A stretch of 64,000 nucleotides of DNA from Paenibacillus herberti (GCF_002233675.1 NZ_NMUQ01000004.1:1-64000); one strand, 5' to 3'; shown: positions 51,134-60,729, numbered from the stretch's first letter. The notes: a model not told the origin generated them from the letters alone. Program-made: numbers and translations.

Positions 51134-52195
51134 TTAACGTTTCCAGACGGCAAAAGCCTCCGCCTGCTCTTTCTTCGTGTCAAATTTCTTACCGACGATT
51201 GGAGCCAGCTTCTCCAAATCCTTGAGCAGGTTAGCAAACTGATCCGGGAACAGCGATTGAACGCCATCGCCAGTCATAGAATTGTCCGGATCGGTATGCA
51301 TTTCGATAATCAAACCATTCGCTCCCGCCGCCACGGATGCTTTGGTCATTGGCTCGACGAGCTCGCGTCTTCCCGTGCCGTGGCTCGGATCGGAGATGAC
51401 TGGCAGATGGCTCAGTCCCTGCAGAACCGGAATTGCCGACAGATCGAGCGTATTGCGCGTGTAGGTCTCGAAAGTGCGAATTCCGCGCTCGCAAAGCATG
51501 ACATTGGGATTGCCACCAGCAAGAATGTATTCGGCTGCATTAAGGAATTCGTCGTATGTGCTGCTGAAGCCGCGCTTGAGCAGCACAGGCGTTTGGATCG
51601 TGCCGAGCTTACGCAGGAGGTCGAAGTTTTGCATATTGCGTGTTCCAACCTGCAAAATATCCGCATGCTCCGCACAAATATCTACATACTCAGGCGTCAT
51701 AACCTCTGTAATCGTCAGCAGGCCATGCTTTTCTCCCGCTTCGCGCATGATCTCAAGTCCCTCTACGCCAACACCTTGGAAGCTGTAAGGCCCTGTGCGC
51801 GGTTTGAACGCGCCGCCTCGCAGCACTTGCCCGCCAGCCGCCTTGACTAGGCGAGCTATTTCATCGATCTGTTCCGCGGATTCAACGGCACATGGCCCGC
51901 CCATAACAACCAGATTGCTGCCGCCGATCTGCACGCCTTTGATGTCGATAATCGTATCTTCGGGGTGGAAATCACGACTGGCCAGCTTGTAGGACTTAGA
52001 AATCTTAATGACGTTCTCGACTCCCTTAAGCTGACGAAGATGCTCGGCGAGTGTAGGCTCCGCCTTGCCGATAATGCCGATAACGGTACGATCCGTACCA
52101 CGTGATACATGAGCTGCTACTCCCGCGCGCTCGATATGAGAGACGATTTCGGCGATCCGCTCGTCGGTAACTGTAGGCTGAGTAATGACTATCAT
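51134..52195 (-). CDS. aroF: DAHP synthase, type I-beta with N-terminal regulatory domain
   Basis: A 353-residue 3-deoxy-D-arabino-heptulosonate 7-phosphate synthase, first enzyme of aromatic amino acid synthesis (phosphoenolpyruvate plus erythrose 4-phosphate). A ferredoxin/ACT-like regulatory domain (1-75) precedes the barrel, as in Thermotoga maritima. In that enzyme tyrosine and phenylalanine inhibit through this domain. 'MGGPCAVES', 'LRGGAFKPRTGPYSFQG' and 'SDPSHGTGRRELV' are catalytic and metal-binding blocks. The ATG at 52195 is preferred because AAGGAG lies nine bases upstream; the GTG three codons earlier abuts that site. It has a strong promoter and a 180-base leader with an unusual repeat. 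Confidence 0.93.
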   Translation of the reverse strand: MIVITQPTVTDERIAEIVSHIERAGVAAHVSRGTDRTVIGIIGKAEPTLAEHLRQLKGVENVIKISKSYKLASRDFHPEDTIIDIKGVQIGGSNLVVMGGPCAVESAEQIDEIARLVKAAGGQVLRGGAFKPRTGPYSFQGVGVEGLEIMREAGEKHGLLTITEVMTPEYVDICAEHADILQVGTRNMQNFDLLRKLGTIQTPVLLKRGFSSTYDEFLNAAEYILAGGNPNVMLCERGIRTFETYTRNTLDLSAIPVLQGLSHLPVISDPSHGTGRRELVEPMTKASVAAGANGLIIEMHTDPDNSMTGDGVQSLFPDQFANLLKDLEKLAPIVGKKFDTKKEQAEAFAVWKR

Positions 52196-52323
52196 GAATT
52201 GCACTCTCCTTTGGGCTTATGGAAGCTTTCTTTGATGTTGTTAATGAAACCTTGTTATGAATGTGGCGATGCTTATGATATGACAGCGTTGATGAATGAG
52301 ATCATGTGTGTAAAAGAAGCGAT

Positions 52324-52371
52324 GCTTTCGTGCTTGTTCGCTTTTAAGCTTCTATGCTTTTGTGCTTTTAT
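52324..52371 (-). repeat. six AAGC motifs at exact 8-nt spacing in the DAHP synthase leader
   Basis: On the message strand AAGC recurs six times at a strict 8-base period; on the plus strand GCTT begins at 52324, 52332, 52340, 52348, 52356 and 52364. The array begins about nine bases after the predicted transcription start and about 125 bases before the start codon. No coding frame explains it. The geometry recalls multi-triplet RNA sites for ring-shaped regulators such as TRAP, with a different word and spacing. Confidence 0.7.
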
Positions 52372-52382
52372 TCAATAAAGTA

Positions 52383-52412
52383 AATATACCTGATGATCCA
52401 ATCATCCGTCAA
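52383..52412 (-). promoter_or_regulatory. promoter of the DAHP synthase gene with spacer palindrome
   Basis: On the minus strand TTGACG (52407-52412) and TATATT (52383-52388) are 18 bases apart. The spacer contains the perfect inverted repeat GATGAT-CCA-ATCATC (plus strand, 52392-52406), well placed for a repressor. Confidence 0.7.
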
Positions 52413-52463
52413 GTTCTTTCAATTTCACTGATTCAATTAATTTGTCTATATAGAGATGAAAAT

Positions 52464-52517
52464 GGGGCTGCCCAGCAAAGCAAGTAGCCGAAGTTACTTG
52501 CTTTGCTGGGCGGCCCC
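52464..52517 (-). terminator. terminator of the GT39 gene
   Basis: A hairpin with arms of about 22 bases (GGGGC...AAGTA with TACTT...GCCCC, one mismatch) is followed by TTTT on the minus strand, 150 bases beyond the stop codon. Confidence 0.75.
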
Positions 52518-52666
52518 TCTCACCTCTTACTAGTAGTGCTATTTATTTCCCAGGGTGCTCTCCAATTCAATTAGGGGGGCTTGAGAGTTAGCTCTTCGCA
52601 TCCTGTATTTGAAGAGGATTAAGCTCTCTCCGTTCCGTTGGATACCATTATCTTTCTTTTACCATT

Positions 52667-54811
52667 TTAATCGAGAGTTACTTCATAAAGAACAGCATTA
52701 CCACCGCGTCCGAAGGAACCGTTAATGGATTTAGTTTGTTCGATAGAACCTGTGGTATATTCGCTGGCGTTGATAACATTGCCATTCTTCTTAATCCATG
52801 CTATCAGATCGCTGTTGCTTCCAGTTCCGATAACTAGGAAATACTTCACCCCGCCGGAGCGAACAAGCTCCTCTAGCTTCTCCTCGTCATAAACCGGATC
52901 TGAATTCTGGAAGCCATGCAAAATGACAACCTTCTCTTTCTCATCAACGATGTAAGGCGCAGCTGTATTGTAATTCGGAACTGCCAGCAGATATTCAGTC
53001 GACTGATTCTTCCGCAAATAATCTAGCAGCCCTTGATCTACTCCGGTATTCCCGCGACCTTGACCCGGCCGCATACCTCCATCACTTGGGAACATACCCA
53101 TTTCTCCTGGCAGCCTGCCATCTATTCCTCCCGACTGAGCATCGCCGACGCCCCCTTGCTGACTAGGGCGTTCCATACCTATGCCGCCTTGTTGAACCCC
53201 ACCCATACCCTGCAGAGCAATTCGTCCCATGCCGCCGCCAAAACCGCTGGTTGGTCCTGCAGCCGGGATCATCGCGTCCTGTCCATAAACAATCGGCGTT
53301 GCCGACCAGTATGCAGGACCGATCAGCATCGCTGCCAGGCCAGTCAGAGCGGCCACTTTCACAGCGCCGCGCTCTCGGCCATTTTGCACAGCAAGAACAA
53401 GCGCGACCAGTAAACCGAGCCCTGCCACTGCGATCGACCAGCCGATGCCAATCGTGCTTTCATAAGTTTGCAAGATGAACCACTGGAACAACGCGGTAAT
53501 CGCGATAGAACTAGGCAGCAACCAGGCTTGCCAGCTTGCACTTTCCCTGTACTTGGCCCACATATAGCTTGCTCCGGCCCCTGCCAATGCAGCTACAGGA
53601 GGAGCGAGCATGATCAGATAATATGGATGGAAAAATCCAGCTATGCTGAAGAAACCGCCGACCGGTACGAGCCAGGCCAGCCAGAAAAGCGTCTCTTTAT
53701 GTTTCGCATTCATACCGCGCCACCTAAAAGACAATAGCAGCGCCAGCGCTGACAGCAAAGCGAAAGGCAGCAGCCAGCTTGCCTGTCCAGACAGCTCCTG
53801 CTGGAAAAGACGGAGCGGCCCAACTGTACCGGTAGCAAACATGCCGCCCCCGCCGCCTCCTGCAGGCGCAGTTCCCCAGCCTCCATTGCGTACACCTGAC
53901 TCACCGCCACCATCCCGCGGCGCAGTCCCATCGCCAGCCTGCGGTTGGCCAGGGACGCTTGCGCTCGGCGGTTGACCTCCAGCTCCTCCCCTATCACCGG
54001 TCAACCTGGAAACGCCATTATATCCGAATGCCAGCTCCATGACGGAGTTCGTCTCGCTGCTGCCGATATAAGGCCTTTTGTCGGCCGGGATGGAATCAAC
54101 GATAACCGCCCATGAGACGGAAATGAGAAGCATAAGCGCGGTACTGCCTGCCAAAACGGCATACTTCTTCTTTACCTTCAATTGAACCCCCAGTACATAC
54201 AGCAGATAAAAGGCCGGAAGCACCATATAAGCCTGTAGCATTTTCATATTGAACCCCACCCCGATCAGGGCGAAAGCGATTACAAGGCTGCTGATCCTAT
54301 TTTGGCGGATGCCTCGCAATAGGAACCAGGCGGCAAGCAGCAGCACGAAAACCAGCATCGCATCGATGTTGTTCGTGCGGGCCACAGCTACGCCAACTGG
54401 CGTAAACGCCATAGCGAAGGCGGCGAACCTCGCGGCAAGACTGCCGAATGTCGGCTTCACGCACAGATAAATAAGCGGTACAAGAGCAATGCCTGCCAGC
54501 GCTTGCGGCAGGATAACGCTCCAACCATGCAAGCCGAACACGTAGGCAAAAGCAGCTTGAATCCAAAACACCAGCGGCGGTTTATCAATCGTTACCGATC
54601 CTGCCGAGTCCAGCGATCCATAAAAGAAGTTTTCCCAGCTCTGGAGCATGCTGCCAACCGCAGTTGTGTAGTAGGTATTCGAGTAAGTCTCATCCCAGAT
54701 GCCATAAAGATTCAAAAAAGCGGCCATTAATACAGCCGCCATTAGCCATAAGTCCATCCTCAACGGCTGTTTGATTTCATTGCTGGTTTCCGTTCCTTCC
54801 ATTGACTTCAT
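52667..54811 (-). CDS. GT39-family membrane glycosyltransferase (YkcB/ArnT-like)
   Basis: A 714-residue multi-span membrane protein of glycosyltransferase family 39. These enzymes use a polyprenyl-phosphate sugar donor to modify cell-envelope polymers or proteins on the outer face. The first outer loop has the conserved acidic pattern ('YSNTYYTTAV' then 'SVTIDKPPLVFWIQA'), followed by about eleven membrane segments. Two long Gly/Gln/Met-rich outer loops occur (about 275-335 and 525-590), a feature also seen in YkcB-like proteins. The soluble C-terminal domain ('TEYLLAVPNYNTAAPYIV') ends the protein. MKSMEG at 54811 is chosen as start because GGGGAG lies upstream. Confidence 0.85.
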   Translation of the reverse strand: MKSMEGTETSNEIKQPLRMDLWLMAAVLMAAFLNLYGIWDETYSNTYYTTAVGSMLQSWENFFYGSLDSAGSVTIDKPPLVFWIQAAFAYVFGLHGWSVILPQALAGIALVPLIYLCVKPTFGSLAARFAAFAMAFTPVGVAVARTNNIDAMLVFVLLLAAWFLLRGIRQNRISSLVIAFALIGVGFNMKMLQAYMVLPAFYLLYVLGVQLKVKKKYAVLAGSTALMLLISVSWAVIVDSIPADKRPYIGSSETNSVMELAFGYNGVSRLTGDRGGAGGQPPSASVPGQPQAGDGTAPRDGGGESGVRNGGWGTAPAGGGGGGMFATGTVGPLRLFQQELSGQASWLLPFALLSALALLLSFRWRGMNAKHKETLFWLAWLVPVGGFFSIAGFFHPYYLIMLAPPVAALAGAGASYMWAKYRESASWQAWLLPSSIAITALFQWFILQTYESTIGIGWSIAVAGLGLLVALVLAVQNGRERGAVKVAALTGLAAMLIGPAYWSATPIVYGQDAMIPAAGPTSGFGGGMGRIALQGMGGVQQGGIGMERPSQQGGVGDAQSGGIDGRLPGEMGMFPSDGGMRPGQGRGNTGVDQGLLDYLRKNQSTEYLLAVPNYNTAAPYIVDEKEKVVILHGFQNSDPVYDEEKLEELVRSGGVKYFLVIGTGSNSDLIAWIKKNGNVINASEYTTGSIEQTKSINGSFGRGGNAVLYEVTLD

Positions 54812-54940
54812 AAAGGCAACACTCCCCATCCATCAAGTTCTGTGCCTATCCTACTCTTCCTAAATGAACCCAAAATGAACATGTTAACGGAACTCATTAT
54901 CTATTCAGGATGTATTTCCATTAACTCGTGCATAACAAAA

Positions 54941-54962
54941 AAGGCCTCCTAATGGAGACCTT
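54941..54962 (-). terminator. terminator of the ispH-DUF2062 unit
   Basis: AAGGCCTCC pairs with GGAGACCTT (one mismatch) and TTTTTT follows on the minus strand. Confidence 0.75.
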
Positions 54963-54988
54963 AATCAACGTCAATCCCTTATGGACAA

Positions 54989-55528
54989 TCAGTTTCCTGC
55001 CATATCACCCACTGGAGTGCCCACGGGGTGACGCTTCAAGCGGCGGCGCTCCTTGCGCTTCGCCGTCAAATAAAGAAGGACCGCGCGAACAGCAATGAAC
55101 AGCAGCGCGCCTATCCATAGGCCATCCACCATACCGCCGACAATCAGCTTAAGGTTGAGCAGCAGCATATGGTTGATCTTCTCACCGACGAGCGGAAGAT
55201 GGAGGTTCATATGCGCTGGAAGAACCCAGCCGCCGACAAGTGAGTGCAGGTAAGCAAGCGGCAAATAAATGATTTTGCCAATGACGAAGCCAACAAGAGC
55301 TCCAGCCAGACTGCCCCGCAGCAGATAAATCAGTGGAAAGATCAGAAAAAAAGCCAGGCCGTACGTAGGCAGCGTAAACATCTCGCAAAAGAAACCAATG
55401 GAGAAGCCCATTGCCACAAACGTTGGTCCACCGGGCGCACGCAGCAATTGCAGCAGCTTGTAGCGCATCCAGCGCTTTGCCCCTCCCGGCCAGGAGCGTA
55501 GCTGTGTTCGATTCGTAGTGCCTGCCAT
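54989..55528 (-). CDS. DUF2062 membrane protein
   Basis: A 179-residue membrane protein. 'LLQLLRAPGGPTFVAMGFSIG' in part and the following 'FCEMFTLPTYGLAF' are the DUF2062 signature. About four membrane segments and a basic C-terminal tail follow. Function is not established. It starts 14 bases after the ispH stop, so the two form an operon closed by the terminator at 54941. Confidence 0.8.
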   Translation of the reverse strand: MAGTTNRTQLRSWPGGAKRWMRYKLLQLLRAPGGPTFVAMGFSIGFFCEMFTLPTYGLAFFLIFPLIYLLRGSLAGALVGFVIGKIIYLPLAYLHSLVGGWVLPAHMNLHLPLVGEKINHMLLLNLKLIVGGMVDGLWIGALLFIAVRAVLLYLTAKRKERRRLKRHPVGTPVGDMAGN

Positions 55529-55542
55529 TGATTCCGCCTTCT

Positions 55543-56493
55543 TTACGCGCCTGACTTAATTTTGACTCTTGGCAGCAATTTAGCCATATCCACCGTACGC
55601 TTCAGCTCCCAAGTAGAGGGATCGCTCTCCTCGTACTGTTCCAGGAACTGAATCACCTCGCGAGTGAGCGGCGTCGGCGTTGAAGCACCTGAGGTTACGG
55701 ATACTCGCTGCTTTCCCTTCAACCAATCCAGCTGCAGTTCAGACAGATCTGAGATCCGGTAAGCTGGTACGCCTGAAATCTCCTCCGAAACCTGTGCCAA
55801 GCGATTGGAGTTGTTGCTACGAGGATCACCAACAACAATTGTCAGCTCAGCTTGGCCGGCTTGCTCCGCCACCGCTTCTTGACGTACCTGGGTTGCCAAG
55901 CAGATCTCATTGTGAATCTCAGCATGCGGATATTTCTCCAGCAAGCGGCTGATTAGAATACGAATATCCCATTGTGACATCGTTGTCTGGTTCGTAATCA
56001 AGATATGTTCACCAGTCACATTCAACTGCTCGATGTCTGCCTCACGCTCGATAAGATGAACTTCATCCGGCGCAACGCCGACGGCGCCTTCCGGCTCCGG
56101 ATGGCCCTTCTTGCCGATGTAGATGATCTGATAACCCTCGGCTGTTTTTTCGCGGATCAGATCATGCGTTTTGGTCACATCGGGACATGTCGCGTCCACG
56201 ACAGTCAATCCTTTTTCCTTGGCACGCTGCCGCACCTCAGGGGAAACACCATGCGCCGTAAAGATAATCGTGCCGGACTCCACTTGCTCCAGAATTTCCA
56301 AGCGATTCTCTCCGTCTAGCGTAATGATGCCTTCTTCCTCGAAAGCATCGGTAACATGGGAGTTATGGACGATCATGCCCAGTATATATATAGGGCGGGG
56401 CAAATCGAGATTGCGAGCAGTCTGCAACGCCAGAACCATCGCATCGACAACCCCGTAGCAATAACCCCGCGGCGATATTTTCACTACTTCCAT
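55543..56493 (-). CDS. ispH: 4-hydroxy-3-methylbut-2-enyl diphosphate reductase
   Basis: A 316-residue iron-sulfur enzyme, last step of the methylerythritol phosphate route to isoprenoid precursors. The three cluster cysteines fall in '[12 protein letters not shown]' (Cys12), '[12 protein letters not shown]' and '[11 protein letters not shown]'. 'NSNRLAQVS' and '[12 protein letters not shown]' line the substrate pocket, with the conserved Glu and Thr nearby. The ATG at 56493 is preferred over the extension to 56520 because '[10 protein letters not shown]' opens the family. Confidence 0.94.
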   Translation of the reverse strand: MEVVKISPRGYCYGVVDAMVLALQTARNLDLPRPIYILGMIVHNSHVTDAFEEEGIITLDGENRLEILEQVESGTIIFTAHGVSPEVRQRAKEKGLTVVDATCPDVTKTHDLIREKTAEGYQIIYIGKKGHPEPEGAVGVAPDEVHLIEREADIEQLNVTGEHILITNQTTMSQWDIRILISRLLEKYPHAEIHNEICLATQVRQEAVAEQAGQAELTIVVGDPRSNNSNRLAQVSEEISGVPAYRISDLSELQLDWLKGKQRVSVTSGASTPTPLTREVIQFLEQYEESDPSTWELKRTVDMAKLLPRVKIKSGA

Positions 56494-56563
56494 CGTATTA
56501 CCTGCCTTCCTGGCCGCCACTTGGTGAGATCGACGCTCGCAGCCGTATTCACCTCAGTATACT

Positions 56564-58039
56564 CTAATTCTCCTGTACGGAAAAGGCGACTGGCAGCCAG
56601 ACGGTAAATGTCGTTCCCGCACCCGGACTCGTATGAACTTCGGCTGAGCTGTTATGCTCGTCGAGAATCCATTTGGCGATCGACAGGCCAAGGCCGGTGC
56701 CGCTCGTTATGCCCCTGGACTCATCCGCCCGGTAGAAGCGCTCGAAAATATGCGGTATTTGCTCCTCATTCATACCAAGTCCAGTATCCTGAATTTTGAT
56801 GCCGACCTGGTTGTTTTTCACAACTGCCGTCAGCCGGACACTTCCATCCGGTGTATACTTGAAGGCATTCTCGATGAAAATGAACATCAGCTGCCGCAAA
56901 TAATCCGCGTTGCCCATCACGCCTACACCTTCCAGAACGGAGAGGTCGCTAGGCAGCCAGGCAGAAGTACGTGGCAGCAGCGCTGCACGCCGCACAACCT
57001 CCTCCAGCAGCGGCAGCAGCTCCACCGGCTTCTTCTCCATGACAAATCCGGCATCAGCCCGAGCCAGCGCCAGCAAATCATTGACCAGCCGAGACATTCG
57101 TCTCGCTTCGTCGCCAATGTCTTTCATCGCTTCGCGCGACATCTCCTGGCGCAACGCCTCCTGCTCCGAAATCTGCACAGAGCCGCCGGTTCCCTCTTCC
57201 AGCGCGGGAACCCAAATTTTTTCCAACAGATCAATATTGCCGCGAATCGTCGTAAGTGGCGTGCGCAGCTCATGCGAAGCATCGGAGACGAATCGCCGCT
57301 GCGCGTCGTAAGCCTCGTCCAGTTCGTTGTACGCTAGTTCCATGCGCCCCAGCATGCCGTTCAGCGTATTCGTTAGACGACCTAGTTCATCGTTCGGGCC
57401 ATTCCAGGCGATCCTCATGCTAAGATCAGAGCCTTTATCGATTTGCTCTGCGGCTTGGATGACAACTTCAATCGGACGCAGTGACTGCCGAGCCATAATA
57501 AGCCCAACCGTGAATGCAAGCAACAATCCCAGAATGGAGGAGATTATAAGTATCGTACGAAGCTGTTGCAGCAAATTTTCCTGGGTACCAACGAAAGAGC
57601 CGACTTGCAACAGCCCTACAACCTCTTCCCCACCGCTGGTCATGATTGGAATCTGATAAACATAAAAAGGATTTCCTTTAACGGTTACTTTTTGGAAACT
57701 TGCTTTTTTGATATTAGAAGGGTCCTCATTGTATGGAAAAGAAAGACCGTAATCGCTTAGATTGGTTGATTTTTGTACATCACCATTGCGGTAATTGAAA
57801 ATCTGAATAAAGTATGCGTCCTGAAATAACGAGGATCTATCCACTGACAACTCACCGGGATTAAAAATACTCCGATTACTAATTTGTTCGCCCAGGTTGC
57901 GCCCCTGGACTTGCAGCTTGTTCTCCAAGTCATTGTACGTATATTGGTTAAAAAATAAATAGACCGCGCCGCTGAGCATAACAAGCACAAATGCCAAAAT
58001 GCCGCTATACCACAGTGTAAGCTTTAAGCGAATGGACAC
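56564..58039 (-). CDS. HAMP-domain sensor histidine kinase
   Basis: A 491-residue membrane kinase. Two membrane segments (about 8-30 and 165-187) flank a 130-residue extracellular sensor. HAMP follows, then the HisKA box ('RFVSDASHELRTPLTTIRGN', phospho-His near residue 255) and the ATPase domain ('DTGLGMNEEQIPHIFERF', 'GTGLGLSIAKWIL'). The start is GTG, with GGAGGAGTG formed by the last codons of the response-regulator gene. Gene order htrA, regulator, kinase suggests a CssRS-like secretion-stress sensor, which is inference. Confidence 0.92.
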   Translation of the reverse strand: MSIRLKLTLWYSGILAFVLVMLSGAVYLFFNQYTYNDLENKLQVQGRNLGEQISNRSIFNPGELSVDRSSLFQDAYFIQIFNYRNGDVQKSTNLSDYGLSFPYNEDPSNIKKASFQKVTVKGNPFYVYQIPIMTSGGEEVVGLLQVGSFVGTQENLLQQLRTILIISSILGLLLAFTVGLIMARQSLRPIEVVIQAAEQIDKGSDLSMRIAWNGPNDELGRLTNTLNGMLGRMELAYNELDEAYDAQRRFVSDASHELRTPLTTIRGNIDLLEKIWVPALEEGTGGSVQISEQEALRQEMSREAMKDIGDEARRMSRLVNDLLALARADAGFVMEKKPVELLPLLEEVVRRAALLPRTSAWLPSDLSVLEGVGVMGNADYLRQLMFIFIENAFKYTPDGSVRLTAVVKNNQVGIKIQDTGLGMNEEQIPHIFERFYRADESRGITSGTGLGLSIAKWILDEHNSSAEVHTSPGAGTTFTVWLPVAFSVQEN

Positions 58040-58040
58040 T

Positions 58041-58736
58041 TTAGCTCACTCCTCCGCGGAGCACATACCCCGTACCGCGAACCGTTTGGATGAGCCGGCT
58101 GTTCGTGCCACTGTCCTCCGTCTTCTGCCGCAGCATCGCGATATAAACCTCCAGTACATTGGACTCTCCGCTGTAGTCATAACCCCAGATCTTGTCCATG
58201 ATGGAATCTCTCGTCAGCACCCGCTTCGGGTTGTACATAAAAAATTGCAGCAGGTCGAATTCCTTGGCGGTCAACTCGATGCGCCGCCCTCCGCGAATCG
58301 CTTCCCGTGAATCCAGATCGAGAATGAGATCCTCGAATACGAGCCGATTCGAATCCTCTTCCAGCTTGTCCGGCTTGCGCCGCAGCAAAGCCCGCACACG
58401 CGCCAGCAGTTCCTCAAGCGCAAAAGGTTTAACCAAATAATCGTCCGCGCCAAGATCCAATCCCTTGACCCGATCGTTGATGTCATCCTTGGCCGTAAGC
58501 ATCAGAATCGGCACGGAGCTGCCGCTCTCGCGCACACGCCGGCACACTTCCCAGCCGTCCACCTGAGGCATCATCACGTCCAGAATTAGCAGCTGCGGTT
58601 CCAGACTAAGCAGCACCTTGAGCCCTTCTAACCCATTGTTAGCCGTTGTAACTTCATATCCCTCAAAAGCCAAGCTGCGGCGCAGCATGGAAATAATTTT
58701 CTCATCATCATCTACAACTACGATATGCGATCTCAT
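58041..58736 (-). CDS. OmpR-family response regulator
   Basis: A 231-residue regulator. The receiver domain ('VVVDDDEKI', phospho-acceptor in 'LLILDVMMPQVDGW', Lys in 'LVKPFALEE') is followed by a winged helix ('ELTAKEFDLLQFFMYN' to 'VRGTGYVLRGG'). It abuts the kinase gene with a one-base gap and follows htrA by 137 bases on the same strand. Its close relatives are MprA/CssR-like regulators of envelope stress. htrA is a likely target. Confidence 0.92.
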   Translation of the reverse strand: MRSHIVVVDDDEKIISMLRRSLAFEGYEVTTANNGLEGLKVLLSLEPQLLILDVMMPQVDGWEVCRRVRESGSSVPILMLTAKDDINDRVKGLDLGADDYLVKPFALEELLARVRALLRRKPDKLEEDSNRLVFEDLILDLDSREAIRGGRRIELTAKEFDLLQFFMYNPKRVLTRDSIMDKIWGYDYSGESNVLEVYIAMLRQKTEDSGTNSRLIQTVRGTGYVLRGGVS

Positions 58737-58804
58737 CGCAACCCCTCCTGCCCCTAGATCATTATTCTGTCTCTTCTATCGTAACTCATCCCATCCGCGC
58801 GCAA

Positions 58805-58834
58805 AAGCGCAGGCTCGGTATTCCGCCTGCGCTT
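58805..58834 (-). terminator. terminator of htrA
   Basis: AAGCGCAGGC pairs perfectly with GCCTGCGCTT and is followed by TTTT on the minus strand, 39 bases after the htrA stop. The downstream regulator gene thus probably has its own promoter. Confidence 0.7.
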
Positions 58835-58872
58835 GCGAAGCCGCGGGAAGCGGGGCTTCCATAGCTTCCGAT

Positions 58873-60528
58873 TTATTGAATGTCAAATTTGCTGCCATCG
58901 CCGACTTCTACCGTCACCTTGATTTTCTCTCCTTTGCGGATGACATCCAGCACAACTTTGTCGCCGATTTTTTTACTCCGAATTTCTGCGATCAGCTCTT
59001 CCTTCGTGGCATACTCCTTGCCATCTAGGCCAGTGATAACATCATACTGTGTCAAGCCGGCTTTGTAAGCTGGGGAGTTGAAAGTCGTGTCGCGCACGAT
59101 CGCTCCCTTTGTGTTTGGCAAACCAAGGTTTTGCTGCATCTCTTCCGTAATATCCGACAATGTCGCCCCGATGAACGGAGTTGGCACCGTTACATCCTGG
59201 TTGCTCTTCAACTGCTCGAGAACTTCCTTAATTGTAGAAGTTGCAATGGCAAAGCCGATTCCTTCAGAGTCGGCACTGATCGCCGTATTAATACCGATGA
59301 CCTCGCCTTTTGTGTTCAGCAAAGGACCGCCAGAGTTGCCGGGGTTAATAGATGCATCTGTTTGCAACAGATTTTTGTACGTGCGCGGAGCTCCGGTTTC
59401 ATCACCGACTTGGATCTGCCGATCGCGGGCACTCAGTACACCAGCCGTGACGGTGTGATCGAAGCCGTTCGGATTGCCGATTGCGACGAGCCATTCACCG
59501 ATCTCTACCGAATCGGAATCTCCAAGCGGCAACGTAGGGAACTCTTTGCCGTCCACCTGTTCTACCTTCAGCACGGCCAGATCAAGATCCTTGCTGGAAC
59601 CGAGTACTTTAGCCGTCAGATCCTCGCTGTACCCCTGCACCTTGATCTTAATTTCTTTTGCTCCGTTGATAACATGCTGGTTCGTCAGAATATAACCATC
59701 TTTTTCGAAGAAGAAGCCAGAACCAATGCCCGTTTCCTGCAATTGTCCGCCTCCGTCGCCTTGACCGCCTTGACCGCCTTGGCCGCCTTGACCGCCTTGG
59801 TCACCGAACTGATCACCGAAGAACTGACGGAAAAATGGATCTTCATTCAAGCCGCCGCCACCGGAGTTGGCGCTTGTGTAGGTCGTGATGAGCACAACCG
59901 CCGGAGAAGCCTGCTTGGAGATTTCCGGAATATTCATTGGGCGAGTCGAGTCGTTGCCGGATGGAGCTTTACTCGCCGCCGGTACGTTATTGCCTGATCC
60001 CGATAGCACCTGTACGGGAGTATCACCGGTAAACCAATTGTCTGTATCGGCTTTCCACATCAAGCCGCCTACAGCGATGACGCCGGCTAGGAATGAAACA
60101 GCCGCCGTGCGCAGCCCGCTTCCACGTTTCTTTTTGCCACCGGTGCCGCCGCCGTTACCCTGCCACTCCCCTTTGCCAGCAGAAGCTGCGGGGACAAACG
60201 GACGAAGCTGACGAGGCGGCGTGACCATAACATCTCTCTGCTGTACAGAGTCTGTCGGGTGCTCATAACCACGCTCTTCGGCGGGACGTCCCTCGCGTGG
60301 ATCGCGTCCGCCTTCTCCCGGCTGACCTTGCTTGAATGGCCCATAAGAGTAATAGTAAGAAGAGTTTTCCTGGCCTTGCTGCCCTCTAACGTCCTGCTCT
60401 TGATGAGCTGTTTCCTCGTCGCTTAGATAGGATTTTTCATCATGCCGACTTTCTTCCTGCCGATTCTGATCGTTTCCTTCTTCCTTACCGCTCCAAAATT
60501 CGTTGTAGCGTCCTTTGCGATCGTCCAT
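58873..60528 (-). CDS. htrA: HtrA/DegP-type membrane serine protease
   Basis: A 551-residue membrane-anchored protease. A long charged cytoplasmic tail (1-140) precedes one membrane segment ('TAAVSFLAGVIAVGGLMW', near 143-160), a trypsin-like domain and one PDZ domain (about 455-545). The triad is H285, D316 and S399 ('NPGNSGGPLL'). A Gly/Gln repeat (GGQ units) lies just before the protease domain. It degrades misfolded proteins outside the membrane. GGAGGAAAT lies before the ATG. A protease-less paralog of its N-terminal part is the next gene upstream. Confidence 0.94.
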   Translation of the reverse strand: MDDRKGRYNEFWSGKEEGNDQNRQEESRHDEKSYLSDEETAHQEQDVRGQQGQENSSYYYSYGPFKQGQPGEGGRDPREGRPAEERGYEHPTDSVQQRDVMVTPPRQLRPFVPAASAGKGEWQGNGGGTGGKKKRGSGLRTAAVSFLAGVIAVGGLMWKADTDNWFTGDTPVQVLSGSGNNVPAASKAPSGNDSTRPMNIPEISKQASPAVVLITTYTSANSGGGGLNEDPFFRQFFGDQFGDQGGQGGQGGQGGQGDGGGQLQETGIGSGFFFEKDGYILTNQHVINGAKEIKIKVQGYSEDLTAKVLGSSKDLDLAVLKVEQVDGKEFPTLPLGDSDSVEIGEWLVAIGNPNGFDHTVTAGVLSARDRQIQVGDETGAPRTYKNLLQTDASINPGNSGGPLLNTKGEVIGINTAISADSEGIGFAIATSTIKEVLEQLKSNQDVTVPTPFIGATLSDITEEMQQNLGLPNTKGAIVRDTTFNSPAYKAGLTQYDVITGLDGKEYATKEELIAEIRSKKIGDKVVLDVIRKGEKIKVTVEVGDGSKFDIQ

Positions 60529-60650
60529 GTATATTTCCTCCTCGAGAGTGAAGTCTATGAATTAAAGTTGATAGCGCCTAACTGGTATGTACCTATCTTG
60601 CACAATCTACCTTAAAAGAAACTGAAATTGGGTTTAAAGCAAAATAAAAA

Positions 60651-60681
60651 CCTTTGACCCATTTAACTTTAGGATCAAAGG
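60651..60681 (-). terminator. terminator of the HtrA-like paralog
   Basis: CCTTTGA pairs with TCAAAGG, followed by TTTTTATTTT on the minus strand. The hairpin and about 60 adjoining bases are repeated at 61383-61463. Confidence 0.8.
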
Positions 60682-60729
60682 CTTATATCTTTTTCTGCAA
60701 AACTAGCTTCAGCAGTCTCTGACAGAACC

